A stretch of DNA of 11,869 nucleotides, from NCBI GenBank assembly GCA_021781095.1, contig JAJXXM010000378.1, positions 1-11,869 of the forward strand, written 5' to 3'. Source of the stretch: a bacterium (GTDB lineage Bacteria > Eremiobacterota > Eremiobacteria > Baltobacterales > Baltobacteraceae). The translations under genes were made by a program, and so were the position numbers. The notes beneath the pieces are model-generated. The model ran no database searches. It was not told the origin of the DNA and was given only the letters and a program-made list of their open reading frames with translations. Shown one piece after another: positions 1 through 6,084 of this stretch (within the stretch, counting starts at the first letter, position 1; every line of letters starts with the position of its first letter).

Positions 1-109
1 AGCGTATCGAGGGGCAATGTTTGCCATCCCGAGTAGCTGCCGAAGGCAGCGTATCGAGGGGCAATGTTTGTCACCCCGAGTAGCTGCCGAAGGCAGCGTA
101 TCGAGGGGC
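1..109 (+). repeat. Left hairpin-repeat cluster, about 2.4 units
   Basis: There are two complete units (about 23-62 and 70-109, period 47) and the tail of a third (1-15), so the array probably continues beyond the left edge. Each unit reads CCCCGAGTA, a six-base arm GCTGCC, loop GAA, matching arm GGCAGC, then GTATCGAGGGG. The outer CCCC/GGGG and the inner arms can pair. Between them lie CGAG and CGAG, which could form tandem G-A pairs. The linker AATGTTT separates units. All units here have the same orientation, which I call forward (CGAGTAG first). They belong to the same family as the clusters at 500-771 and 8011-8511. No protein is encoded here. Confidence 0.9.
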
Positions 110-162
110 ACGCCGACGAGTCCACTTGACAGCACCGCGTGGGCGAACAGAGGCACCGTGCG

Positions 163-471
163 ATGAAAAACTACCATGTCTATATGCTTGCGTGCGCCGA
201 CGGAACGATCTATACCGGTGTTACGGGAAACATCGAGCGACGTATTGCCGAGCATTCGGCGGGGCTCGATCCACATTGTTATACCTTTACTCGACGTCCC
301 ATTACCGTGCTATGGACCTCAACCTACTACGATGTCGTCGAAGCCATCGAATGTGAGAAAAAATTGAAACGATGGTCGCACGATAAAAAAATGGCGCTTG
401 CGTCGGGAGATTGGGGCGCGATAAAAATACTCGGGCGAAAAAAATGGAAAGGGCGCAGTCGGAGCGAGTAG
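163..471 (+). CDS. GIY-YIG domain protein, small endonuclease-like (YhbQ/UPF0213 type)
   Basis: The 102-residue product consists almost entirely of one GIY-YIG nuclease fold. It shows the VYM...IYTG pair (residues 6-8 and 17-19) in place of the literal GIY/YIG, then TGNIERRIAEH (21-31) with the catalytic-type arginine, and ECEKKLKRW (63-71) matching the conserved Glu-Lys block of the family. Members cut or nick DNA, but the physiological substrate of this small subgroup is poorly defined. I chose the ATG at 163 because AGAGG (149-153) sits in front of it; an in-frame GTG at 139 has no ribosome site. The C-terminal tail is very basic (GRKKWKGRSRSE), as in a nucleic-acid binder. GC is low: 147 of 290 bases (181-470) are G or C, against roughly 70-80% in sampled stretches of cysNC. 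That suggests recent acquisition. It converges with cysNC. Confidence 0.85.
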   Translation: MKNYHVYMLACADGTIYTGVTGNIERRIAEHSAGLDPHCYTFTRRPITVLWTSTYYDVVEAIECEKKLKRWSHDKKMALASGDWGAIKILGRKKWKGRSRSE

Positions 472-499
472 CAATTACGGACGGCTGCGAAGCATGTCA

Positions 500-771
500 C
501 CCCTCGATACGGTTGCTGCGCAACCTACTCGGGGTGACGAAAGCGCCCCTCGATACGGTTGCTGCGCAACCTACTCGGGGTGACGAAAGCGCCCCTCGAT
601 ACGGTTTCTGCGCAACCTACTCGGGGTGACAGAGAGCGCGCCCCTCGATACGGTTGCTGCGCAACCTACTCGGGGTGACGAAAGCGCCCCTCGATATGGT
701 TGCTGCGCAACCTCCTCGGGGTGACAGAGAGCAGCTACTCGGGGTGACAGAGAGCAGCTACTCGGGGTGAC
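500..771 (-). repeat. Right hairpin-repeat cluster, five units plus two half-units
   Basis: Complete units lie at 500-538, 546-584, 592-630, 641-679 and 687-725, at 46-49 base intervals, with GAAAGCG or AGAGAGCGCG linkers. All are in reverse orientation relative to the cluster at 1-109. Read on the minus strand, the inner hairpin is GGTTGC, loop GCA, GCAACC, different from the left cluster, while the flanking CCCCGAGTAG and GTATCGAGGGG are kept. Unit 3 has one inner-arm mismatch (GGTTTC on the plus strand). After unit 5 come two exact 23-base tandem copies of a half-unit (726-748 and 749-771), ending 7 bases before the cysNC stop. The cluster fills the gap between the convergent GIY-YIG and cysNC genes; its hairpins might slow transcription from either side, but no T-run is present. 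Confidence 0.92.
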
Positions 772-778
772 AAGGCGG

Positions 779-2614
779 CTACTCCGCGTGGCGGATCGTG
801 CGTTCGATGAACTCGACGAACGCTGCCGCCGAGGCCTCGACGCTCTCGTGGGTGGTGTCGAGCACGAGATCGGGGCGCTGGGGCGCTTCGTAGGGTGCCG
901 AGACGCCCGTGAAGCGTTCGAGTTCGCCGGCGCGCGCCCGGCGGTAATGCCCTTTTACGTCGCGCTTTTCGGCGGTCTCGAGATCGCAGCGCACGTAAAT
1001 TTCGGCGAAGCCCGCGGCGCACGCAGCGCGCGCTTGTTCGCGATCCGCGGCATACGGCGAAATGAGTGCCGTCAAGACGACGATCCCCGCGTCGGCGAAG
1101 ATGCCGGCGATCGCGGCGGTGCGCCGCACGTTTTCGCGGCGATCCTCTTCGGTGAAGCCGAGATCGACGTTCAACGTCGTGCGCAACGTATCGCCGTCGA
1201 GAACGTAAACGTGGCGTCCGCGCTCGAAGAGCATGCGTTCGACGCGCATGGCGATCGTCGATTTCCCGGAGCTCGGGAGACCGGTGAGCCAGAACACGTA
1301 GCCGCGGTGCCCGTTGCGCGCGCCGCGTTCGTCGCGGCCGACGGAGGAACGAGCGGCGACGATATTGGTCGCGCCCTCGCCGCGCGCGGCGGCCGCAACC
1401 GCGCGCACCTTTCCGCCGGCGACGACGCGCCCTTCGTCGAGCAGAATAAAGCGCGAGATGCTCGATGCGGGCGATGCCGGATCGGCGGCGATCGTTTCGC
1501 GCGCGACCAGCGTCACGGCGGCGATGTCGCCCGCGCGCGCCTCCTCCGCCGCGCGTCCGCGCCCATCTTCGGGTTCGAAGGTTTCGTCGATGCGGGCGAT
1601 CGTTACCGCGATCTCGCGCGTCCCCAAACGCATGCGGAGATTCGCTCCCGCGCGCGCGGGGCGTTCGCCGAGCCAGAGCAGAGCGGCGGAGATGGCGTGC
1701 CCGGTCGTCGGGCCGGAGTCTTCGTGCGTTGCAATTGCGCCGCGGTCGACGAAAATGCGCTCGTCGAGTTCGAGCGCGACGGCGGCGCCCGCCGATGCGC
1801 GCTCCACGTCGTCGGGCCAGCGCACGATGCGCGCGACGCGCGCGGTGGTACGTAGCGGCCAGAACGTCAGTGCGTCGCCGCGAGCGATCGTTCCGCAATC
1901 GATGCGCCCGACGATCCAACGCGTCGCGCCGCGCCGATAGACATCCTGGACGACCATGCGCAGCGGCGCGTTCGCATCGTCGCGATGCGTTTCGATCGCT
2001 TCGATCTCGGCGAGCAGCGTCTTGCCGCGCCACCACGCGGTCCTTGCTCCGGGCGCGGCGAGGTTCGCGCCTTCGCGAGCGGCGACCGGGAGAATTGCGA
2101 GCGGTGCGATTCCGAGCCCGCGCAGAAACGCGTCGGCCTCTGCGGCGCGCTCTTCGTAACGCGCTTGCGGCGCGGCGGTGAGATCGAGCTTATTGATCGC
2201 GACGATCACCGACGTGAAGCCGAACCACTGCAAAAAGAGCGCTTGTCGACGCGTCTGTGCGGTAATGCCCTCTTCGGCGGAGATGACCAAGATCGCCGCA
2301 TCGACTTCCGAGGCTCCGCTCACTAAATTGCGGATTAATTCGCGGTGCCCGGGCGCGTCGACGAAAACGATCTCGCGCTTCGCCGTCCTCAACCAAATGC
2401 GCGAACTGTCGAGCGTGATCGCCTGGTCGCGCTCGATTTGAAACGCGTCGAGCAGAAACGAGTACTCCATCGGAACGCCGCGCCGTTCGCTCGACCGTTC
2501 CATCTCGTCGAGCTTCTGTCGGGGAACGTAGCCGCAATCCACCATCAGGCGCCCGAGGATCGTCGATTTCCCGGCGTCGACGTCGCCGAACATCACGACG
2601 CGCAGCGCGCTCAC
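779..2614 (-). CDS. cysNC: Bifunctional sulfate adenylyltransferase subunit 1 / adenylylsulfate kinase (CysN-CysC fusion)
   Basis: The 611-residue protein is a NodQ-like fusion. The N-terminal part is the CysN GTPase of ATP sulfurylase: P-loop GDVDAGKS (10-17), ITLD (66-69), DAPGH (86-90) and NKLD (141-144), followed by EF-Tu-like beta-barrel domains to about residue 435. The C-terminal 174 residues are APS kinase: GLPSSGKST (445-453), DGDTLRTTLNVDLGF, RRENVRR, ISPYAADR and RDVKGHY...FTGVSAPYEAP. With CysD it makes APS from sulfate and ATP at the cost of GTP; the kinase part then phosphorylates APS to PAPS in the cytoplasm. The start is a GTG whose GTGA overlaps the cysD stop by 4 bases, with a GGGGGG ribosome-site-like run just upstream, which points to translational coupling. 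Length and motif order are normal for the fusion. No cysH, sulfite reductase, sulfotransferase or sulfate transporter is visible, so the fate of PAPS is open. Confidence 0.95.
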   Translation of the reverse strand: MSALRVVMFGDVDAGKSTILGRLMVDCGYVPRQKLDEMERSSERRGVPMEYSFLLDAFQIERDQAITLDSSRIWLRTAKREIVFVDAPGHRELIRNLVSGASEVDAAILVISAEEGITAQTRRQALFLQWFGFTSVIVAINKLDLTAAPQARYEERAAEADAFLRGLGIAPLAILPVAAREGANLAAPGARTAWWRGKTLLAEIEAIETHRDDANAPLRMVVQDVYRRGATRWIVGRIDCGTIARGDALTFWPLRTTARVARIVRWPDDVERASAGAAVALELDERIFVDRGAIATHEDSGPTTGHAISAALLWLGERPARAGANLRMRLGTREIAVTIARIDETFEPEDGRGRAAEEARAGDIAAVTLVARETIAADPASPASSISRFILLDEGRVVAGGKVRAVAAAARGEGATNIVAARSSVGRDERGARNGHRGYVFWLTGLPSSGKSTIAMRVERMLFERGRHVYVLDGDTLRTTLNVDLGFTEEDRRENVRRTAAIAGIFADAGIVVLTALISPYAADREQARAACAAGFAEIYVRCDLETAEKRDVKGHYRRARAGELERFTGVSAPYEAPQRPDLVLDTTHESVEASAAAFVEFIERTIRHAE

Positions 2615-3429
2615 ATGTACCCCCCGGCGCGCAAGCGTTCGAATGCGTCTTCGCTCTCGCCGTCCATCGCGCGCCCCGCGCGTTCTGGTTCGCGCGTCGT
2701 CGCCAATTCGGCGACGATCTTTTCGATCGTGTCGGCCTCGCTGGGAATCGGAAACGTAATGTTGCTCTCGCCGAGCGAGCGATAGCGCTGCCCGTTGCGC
2801 GCCAGATAGAGCGAGACGAACGGAATCCCCTCGGCTTGCGTGTAGCGCCAGATATCGCGCTCGGTCCAATGCAGGAGCGGGTGCACGCGCACGTGCACGT
2901 GCGCGCCGTCGGGAACCTCGGTGCAATAATAATCCCAGAGTTCGGGCGGTTGGCGCTGCGGATCCCACGACCCGTCGGCGTTCCGCGGGCTAAAGACCCG
3001 TTCTTTCGCGCGGATCGCCTGTTCGTCGCGCCGTATGCCGAGAACGATCGCGCGGTAGCGTTCGCGTTCGAGGAGCGCGCGCAACCCCGCAGTCTTGCGC
3101 GCGGCGTGGCGCGCCGCCGGCGGCAAGCTCTGGTCGACGGCGCTTTCGGGCGGGCACGCTTCGTTGAGGATCGGGAGCGACCACTCGCGCACGAGCCGAT
3201 CGCGGAATGCGTAGACCTCCGGAAATTCCATGCCGGTATCGAGCAGCACCAACGGAAAGGGCACCTCGCCGAGAAAGGCTTTGCGGACCATCCAGAGCAG
3301 CGCCGTGCTGTCTTTCCCGATCGACCACAGCATCGCCGGGCGATCGATGCGCGCAAACGCTTCGCGCAGAATGTAGATGCTCTGCGATTCGAGCGTTGCG
3401 AGATCGTCGGGGAGGTGCGAGCGCTCCAT
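2611..3429 (-). CDS. cysD: Sulfate adenylyltransferase subunit 2 (CysD)
   Basis: The 272-residue protein is the catalytic PP-loop subunit of the heterodimeric ATP sulfurylase. It has SIGKDS (36-41, the PP-loop that binds ATP phosphates), LLDTGMEFPEVYAFRD (62-77), RRDEQAIRAKERVFS (133-147, the family signature), HPLLHWTERDIW (183-194) and the C-terminal ERLRAGGYM. It works with the downstream CysN part to adenylylate sulfate. The C-terminal segment reads YRSLGESNITFP where E. coli CysD, from memory, has a TLGCWPLTG-type sequence, so this is a divergent version there. The ATG at 3429 is preceded directly by an in-frame GTG (3432), and either could start the protein. A weak AAGG lies about 13 bases upstream of the ATG. 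It is first in a two-gene operon with cysNC. Confidence 0.94.
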   Translation of the reverse strand: MERSHLPDDLATLESQSIYILREAFARIDRPAMLWSIGKDSTALLWMVRKAFLGEVPFPLVLLDTGMEFPEVYAFRDRLVREWSLPILNEACPPESAVDQSLPPAARHAARKTAGLRALLERERYRAIVLGIRRDEQAIRAKERVFSPRNADGSWDPQRQPPELWDYYCTEVPDGAHVHVRVHPLLHWTERDIWRYTQAEGIPFVSLYLARNGQRYRSLGESNITFPIPSEADTIEKIVAELATTREPERAGRAMDGESEDAFERLRAGGYM

Positions 3430-3431
3430 CA

Positions 3432-3491
3432 CAGCGCGCTACCTTGGCCTCGCTTGCAGCGCGCTCCCCCGTAGCGTTCGCCGCTAGCGTT
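3432..3491 (-). promoter_or_regulatory. cysD upstream region with repeated palindromes
   Basis: The short gap between the hsp20 terminator and cysD should hold the promoter of cysDNC, but I see no convincing -10 or -35 pair. It does hold two copies of CAGCGCGCT (3432-3440 and 3457-3465), each with the self-complementary core AGCGCGCT. In the mRNA these copies could pair and place the weak AAGG ribosome site in the loop. Further out, TAGCGTT occurs twice (3472-3478 and 3485-3491), 13 bases apart, which could be a regulator site. All of this is inference from symmetry only. Confidence 0.3.
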
Positions 3492-3531
3492 GAAAAAGAA
3501 AAGCGGAGGGGCGAATGGGTCGCTCCTCCGC
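3492..3531 (-). terminator. Rho-independent terminator of the hsp20 unit
   Basis: Read on the minus strand, the arms at 3521-3531 and 3503-3513 form an 11-position stem with one mismatch (GCGGAGGAGCG against CGCCCCTCCGC) around a 7-base loop. It is followed at once by TTTTCTTTTT. It starts 22 bases after the hsp20 stop codon. This is a textbook intrinsic terminator and separates hsp20 from the cysD-cysNC operon on the same strand. Confidence 0.88.
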
Positions 3532-3553
3532 ACGATCGTTCGAACGCTCGGGG

Positions 3554-3937
3554 TTAGCCGCGGACGGCGATCTTCTTCGGCTGTGCCTTGGGATGAAGCG
3601 GAAGCTTCAGCGTCAGCATGCCGTGCTCGACGCGGGCGTCGATGCGCTCGCTATCGATCTCGTCGGGTAGCGAGATCGTCCGGGTGAAGTTCCGGCGCTC
3701 GTTCTTTCCGACGACGTTGAGGATGCCGTCGTTGACGGTCGCTTCGATCTGCTCGGGGCTGAAGCCCGGGACGGGGAGCTCGAGCTGGTAGCCTTCATCG
3801 TTGCGCTCGACCTCAAAGGACGGGCCTTGGGGAAGGTTGCCGACGAGGCCACGGAACGGGTCCCAGTTGAGCAGGTCGAGGGCGCTCCGGAGCCCGGGGC
3901 GGATGGCGGGGCGTTCGATCGTGGTGAGCTCACTCAT
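3554..3937 (-). CDS. Small heat-shock protein, Hsp20/alpha-crystallin family
   Basis: The 127-residue protein is an ATP-independent holdase that binds unfolding cytoplasmic proteins during stress. A short N-terminal arm (1-37) carries LLNWDPFRGL. The alpha-crystallin domain (about 38-115) shows FEVERNDEGYQLELPVPGFSPEQI, the DGIL strand (70-73), NFTRTISLPDEID (83-95) and HGMLTLKLP (105-113). The tail ends KKIAV, an I-x-V form of the I-x-I motif that docks subunits. Only about five residues separate VVGK from NFTRTI, where most bacterial and plant members have a longer beta-6 dimerisation loop, so the domain is compact. The ATG has AAGGAG (3949-3954) 11 bases upstream. Just beyond it lies a CIRCE operator, which implies heat induction through HrcA. 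It is transcribed alone, ends in a strong terminator, and is divergent from the lipoprotein operon. Confidence 0.93.
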   Translation of the reverse strand: MSELTTIERPAIRPGLRSALDLLNWDPFRGLVGNLPQGPSFEVERNDEGYQLELPVPGFSPEQIEATVNDGILNVVGKNERRNFTRTISLPDEIDSERIDARVEHGMLTLKLPLHPKAQPKKIAVRG

Positions 3938-3956
3938 GGTTGATCATTCTCCTTGT

Positions 3957-3983
3957 TTAGCAGTCATGGCAGTTGAGTGCCAA
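3957..3983 (-). promoter_or_regulatory. CIRCE operator (HrcA binding site) upstream of hsp20
   Basis: Read on the minus strand it is TTGGCACTC, nine bases, GACTGCTAA. The CIRCE consensus is TTAGCACTC-N9-GAGTGCTAA, so each arm has a single mismatch and the spacer is exactly nine. It lies between an AT-rich -10-like box and the hsp20 Shine-Dalgarno, the usual place for repression by HrcA near the transcription start. HrcA itself is not in the window. Confidence 0.85.
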
Positions 3984-3992
3984 TATATATAA
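3982..3992 (-). promoter_or_regulatory. Probable -10 region of the hsp20 promoter
   Basis: On the minus strand GTTATATATATT runs into the CIRCE left arm. Taking TATATT (3982-3987) as the -10 box puts the transcription start inside CIRCE. It is the most AT-rich spot in a GC-rich setting. No clear -35 is seen; TTTTCC upstream is a poor match. Confidence 0.45.
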
Positions 3993-4084
3993 CTCGCCGG
4001 AACGGGAAAAGTTTCGCCTCTGGGGCTCATGGTTCTCCGAACTCACAAATGAGGGGAGGAGCTTTTCCTTTTGAGTGATAACTA

Positions 4085-4135
4085 GGCCGAACGCTGGCCC
4101 TACCTACCGCTACAGTTGTTTTTTGTCGTTCGGCC
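4085..4135 (+). promoter_or_regulatory. Long-range inverted repeat in the leader of the lipoprotein operon
   Basis: GGCCGAACG (4085-4093) and CGTTCGGCC (4127-4135) are perfect reverse complements around a 33-base loop containing GTTGTTTTTTG. The 5' arm can instead take part in a local hairpin, TAGGCC with GGCCCTA (4083-4101, one bulge), so the two folds exclude each other. The structure sits 19 bases before the ribosome site at 4154. That geometry could suit a leader switch, but I recognise no known riboswitch class. No clear promoter is visible in 3984-4084. Confidence 0.4.
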
Positions 4136-4153
4136 GCGTGGTTCTGTTGGATC

Positions 4154-4160
4154 AAGGAGG
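4154..4160 (+). promoter_or_regulatory. Strong Shine-Dalgarno site of the first lipoprotein gene
   Basis: AAGGAGG lies seven bases before the ATG at 4168. It fixes that start over an in-frame GTG at 4075, which would place about 31 non-signal-like residues ahead of the lipoprotein signal peptide. Confidence 0.9.
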
Positions 4161-4167
4161 TCGCTCG

Positions 4168-6084
4168 ATGCGTTACGGGAGTCGCCTGAGTTTTCTATTT
4201 GCCGCGCTGCTAACGGCGGGGCTCGCCGGTTGCGGCGGCGGTGGCGCCGGCGGTGCCGGGCCGGCAGCCGTGCTGCCCGGAAGTCCCGGGCTCCCCACGA
4301 CCGGAGCCGCGGCGAACGCGCACGTAGTGATCTCGATCCCGAAGCCGAGCGCGAGCACGGGGCGCACCCCGGCTTATGTCTCTCCGGCGACGCAATCGAT
4401 CTCGGTTGCGGTCGATGGCGGCACCCCGACCGTGCAGAACCTCTCGTCGAGCTCTCCGAACTGCTCGAGCGCCGGCGCGGCCTATCCGCTCAACTGCACC
4501 GTCCCGGTCAGCGCTGCGGCGGGTAGCCACACGCTCACCTTCATCACCTACGACCAACCGAATGCCGCCGGGAACAAGCTCTCGGCGAACAGCATCTCGG
4601 TGACCTTCGTTGCCGGGCAGAACCCGGCGATTCCCGTCGTTCTCGCCGGCGTACCAACCTCGTTCCAGGTGGCCTCGGCGACGGCAATGTCACCGAGCTC
4701 GATCGTCGGTAGTGCGACCACGGGCTATCAGTTCTTGATGGCGTCAACCTCAAAGATGCTCATCGTTGCGCTCGACGCTGACGGCAACTATATCGTCGGC
4801 CCCGGCGCACCGACGATCGCCGCTTCGTTGACCGGCGTTACCGCAGGCTCGGGCATCGCAATCGCGCCGGCGGGCGGCGGCAATCCGAACCTCTTCACCG
4901 TGGCTTCAACCGGCGCGGGTTCCGCGACGCTCGCGCTCTCCGCGACACCGTCGGCATCGCTCGCCGGAAGCGCGCTTACTGCGAATATTCCCCTTACAGC
5001 CGCGGCACTGGTGACAACGGTCGCCGGCAAAGCCGGGGTCTCGGGGCTCGTCGACGGTACCGGGACGAGTGCGGAATTTGGCGGGCCTTATGGTGTTGCC
5101 TACAACTCTGCGAACGGCAACATCTACGTGGTCGACAATTGCACGATTCGGGAAATGACGCCGGGGAATGGAACGGCGAATAGCGCCACCGTCACGACGA
5201 TCGCCGGGAGCGCCACCTGCGGCGACGTCGATGGAACCGGCACCGGAGCGAAATTATATTATCCCGGTGGTATCGCCTACGATGCGGCGAACGGGAATCT
5301 CTACTTTCCCGACCAATGCAGCATTCGGCAGGTAACCCCGGGGAACGGCACCGCGAACAGTGGGGTCGTCACCACGATCGCCGGTAACTACACCACCTGC
5401 GGCGAGGTCGACGGAACGGGCACCGGAGCGCAGTTCGATTATGCCTACGGCATCGCCTACGATGCCGCGAACCACGATTTGTACGTTACCGACGAGAGCG
5501 GCTGCACGGTTCGGCAGATCGATCCGGGCAATGGTACGTTAAATAGCGGCGTCGTTATCACGATCGCCGGCAATCCGTCGAGCTGCACGTCTAGCGACGG
5601 TACCGGAACGAGCGCGACGTTCAATAACGTTGAGGGCGTTGCCGTCGATTCGGCGAACGGCGACCTCTACGTGACTGATTACTGTTCGGTCCGGCAGGTG
5701 ACGATCGGGAACGGCACCGCGAACAGCGGGGTCGTCACGACGATCGCCGGCAACAACAATACGTGCGGCTACGTCGATGGGACGGGAACGGCGGCGCAGT
5801 TTGCGACCTATCTCAATGGCATCGGCTACGACTCCACCAACGGCGATCTCTACGTCTCCGACGACGACAATTGCAACCTACGGCAAGTAACGCCGGGTAA
5901 CGGCACCGCGAACAGCGGTGTGGTGACGACGATCGCTGGCGGCAATAGCACGCAGTGTTCGTTCGCCGACGGGTTCGGCAACCTCGCTCGCTTTAATTAC
6001 CCGTATTTTCCTGCCTACGACCCAACGAACAACTCGCTCTACGTCGGCGATTATGCCTACACGATTCGACAGGTGCAGCTATGA
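4168..6084 (+). CDS. Predicted lipoprotein with six-bladed NHL-like beta-propeller (first of a tandem pair)
   Basis: The 638-residue protein has a signal peptide with lipobox LAGC (Cys22 is the lipidated residue) and a glycine-rich tether, so it should be anchored outside the cytoplasm. Residues about 50-280 form a Ser/Thr/Gly-rich, probably beta-sandwich region with one cysteine pair (99 and 110). From about 281 come six repeats of some 60 residues: TTIAG, then (V)DGTGT...F...GIAYD, (N)G(D/N)LYV(T)D, and C-(S/T)-(I/V)-RQ(V)TPGNGTANSG. The C-terminal blade ends at its third strand and the first repeat begins with a lone TTVAG strand, the expected velcro closure. Cysteines pair up as 325/351, 384/411, 446/473, 506/533 and 569/597. 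NHL propellers usually bind protein, RNA or carbohydrate or act as scaffolds; no catalytic motif is seen and the function is unknown. Its TGA overlaps the next ATG. Confidence 0.85.
   Translation: MRYGSRLSFLFAALLTAGLAGCGGGGAGGAGPAAVLPGSPGLPTTGAAANAHVVISIPKPSASTGRTPAYVSPATQSISVAVDGGTPTVQNLSSSSPNCSSAGAAYPLNCTVPVSAAAGSHTLTFITYDQPNAAGNKLSANSISVTFVAGQNPAIPVVLAGVPTSFQVASATAMSPSSIVGSATTGYQFLMASTSKMLIVALDADGNYIVGPGAPTIAASLTGVTAGSGIAIAPAGGGNPNLFTVASTGAGSATLALSATPSASLAGSALTANIPLTAAALVTTVAGKAGVSGLVDGTGTSAEFGGPYGVAYNSANGNIYVVDNCTIREMTPGNGTANSATVTTIAGSATCGDVDGTGTGAKLYYPGGIAYDAANGNLYFPDQCSIRQVTPGNGTANSGVVTTIAGNYTTCGEVDGTGTGAQFDYAYGIAYDAANHDLYVTDESGCTVRQIDPGNGTLNSGVVITIAGNPSSCTSSDGTGTSATFNNVEGVAVDSANGDLYVTDYCSVRQVTIGNGTANSGVVTTIAGNNNTCGYVDGTGTAAQFATYLNGIGYDSTNGDLYVSDDDNCNLRQVTPGNGTANSGVVTTIAGGNSTQCSFADGFGNLARFNYPYFPAYDPTNNSLYVGDYAYTIRQVQL

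Noticed and set aside
126..131. Perfect TTGACA upstream of the GIY-YIG gene
   Set aside because: No -10-like hexamer exists 16-18 bases downstream (the sequence there is AGAGGC), so a promoter is not supported.
139..162. GTG start at 139 for the GIY-YIG gene
   Set aside because: It has no ribosome site, and family similarity begins at MKNYHVYM; the ATG at 163 is preceded by AGAGG.
735..2036. Long open frames overlapping cysNC on both strands (735-2036 minus, 767-1855 plus)
   Set aside because: Both are arginine-rich or low-information shadows of a gene with full CysN and CysC motifs in another frame.
2611..2968. CysN extended upstream into the cysD region
   Set aside because: The extra 118 residues overlap the cysD C-terminus and show no homology. 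CysN similarity starts at the GTG (2614), giving SALRVVMFGDVDAGKS.
4075..4167. GTG start at 4075 for the first lipoprotein
   Set aside because: It would place about 31 residues ahead of the signal peptide; the ATG at 4168 has AAGGAGG at seven bases and a proper lipoprotein signal.
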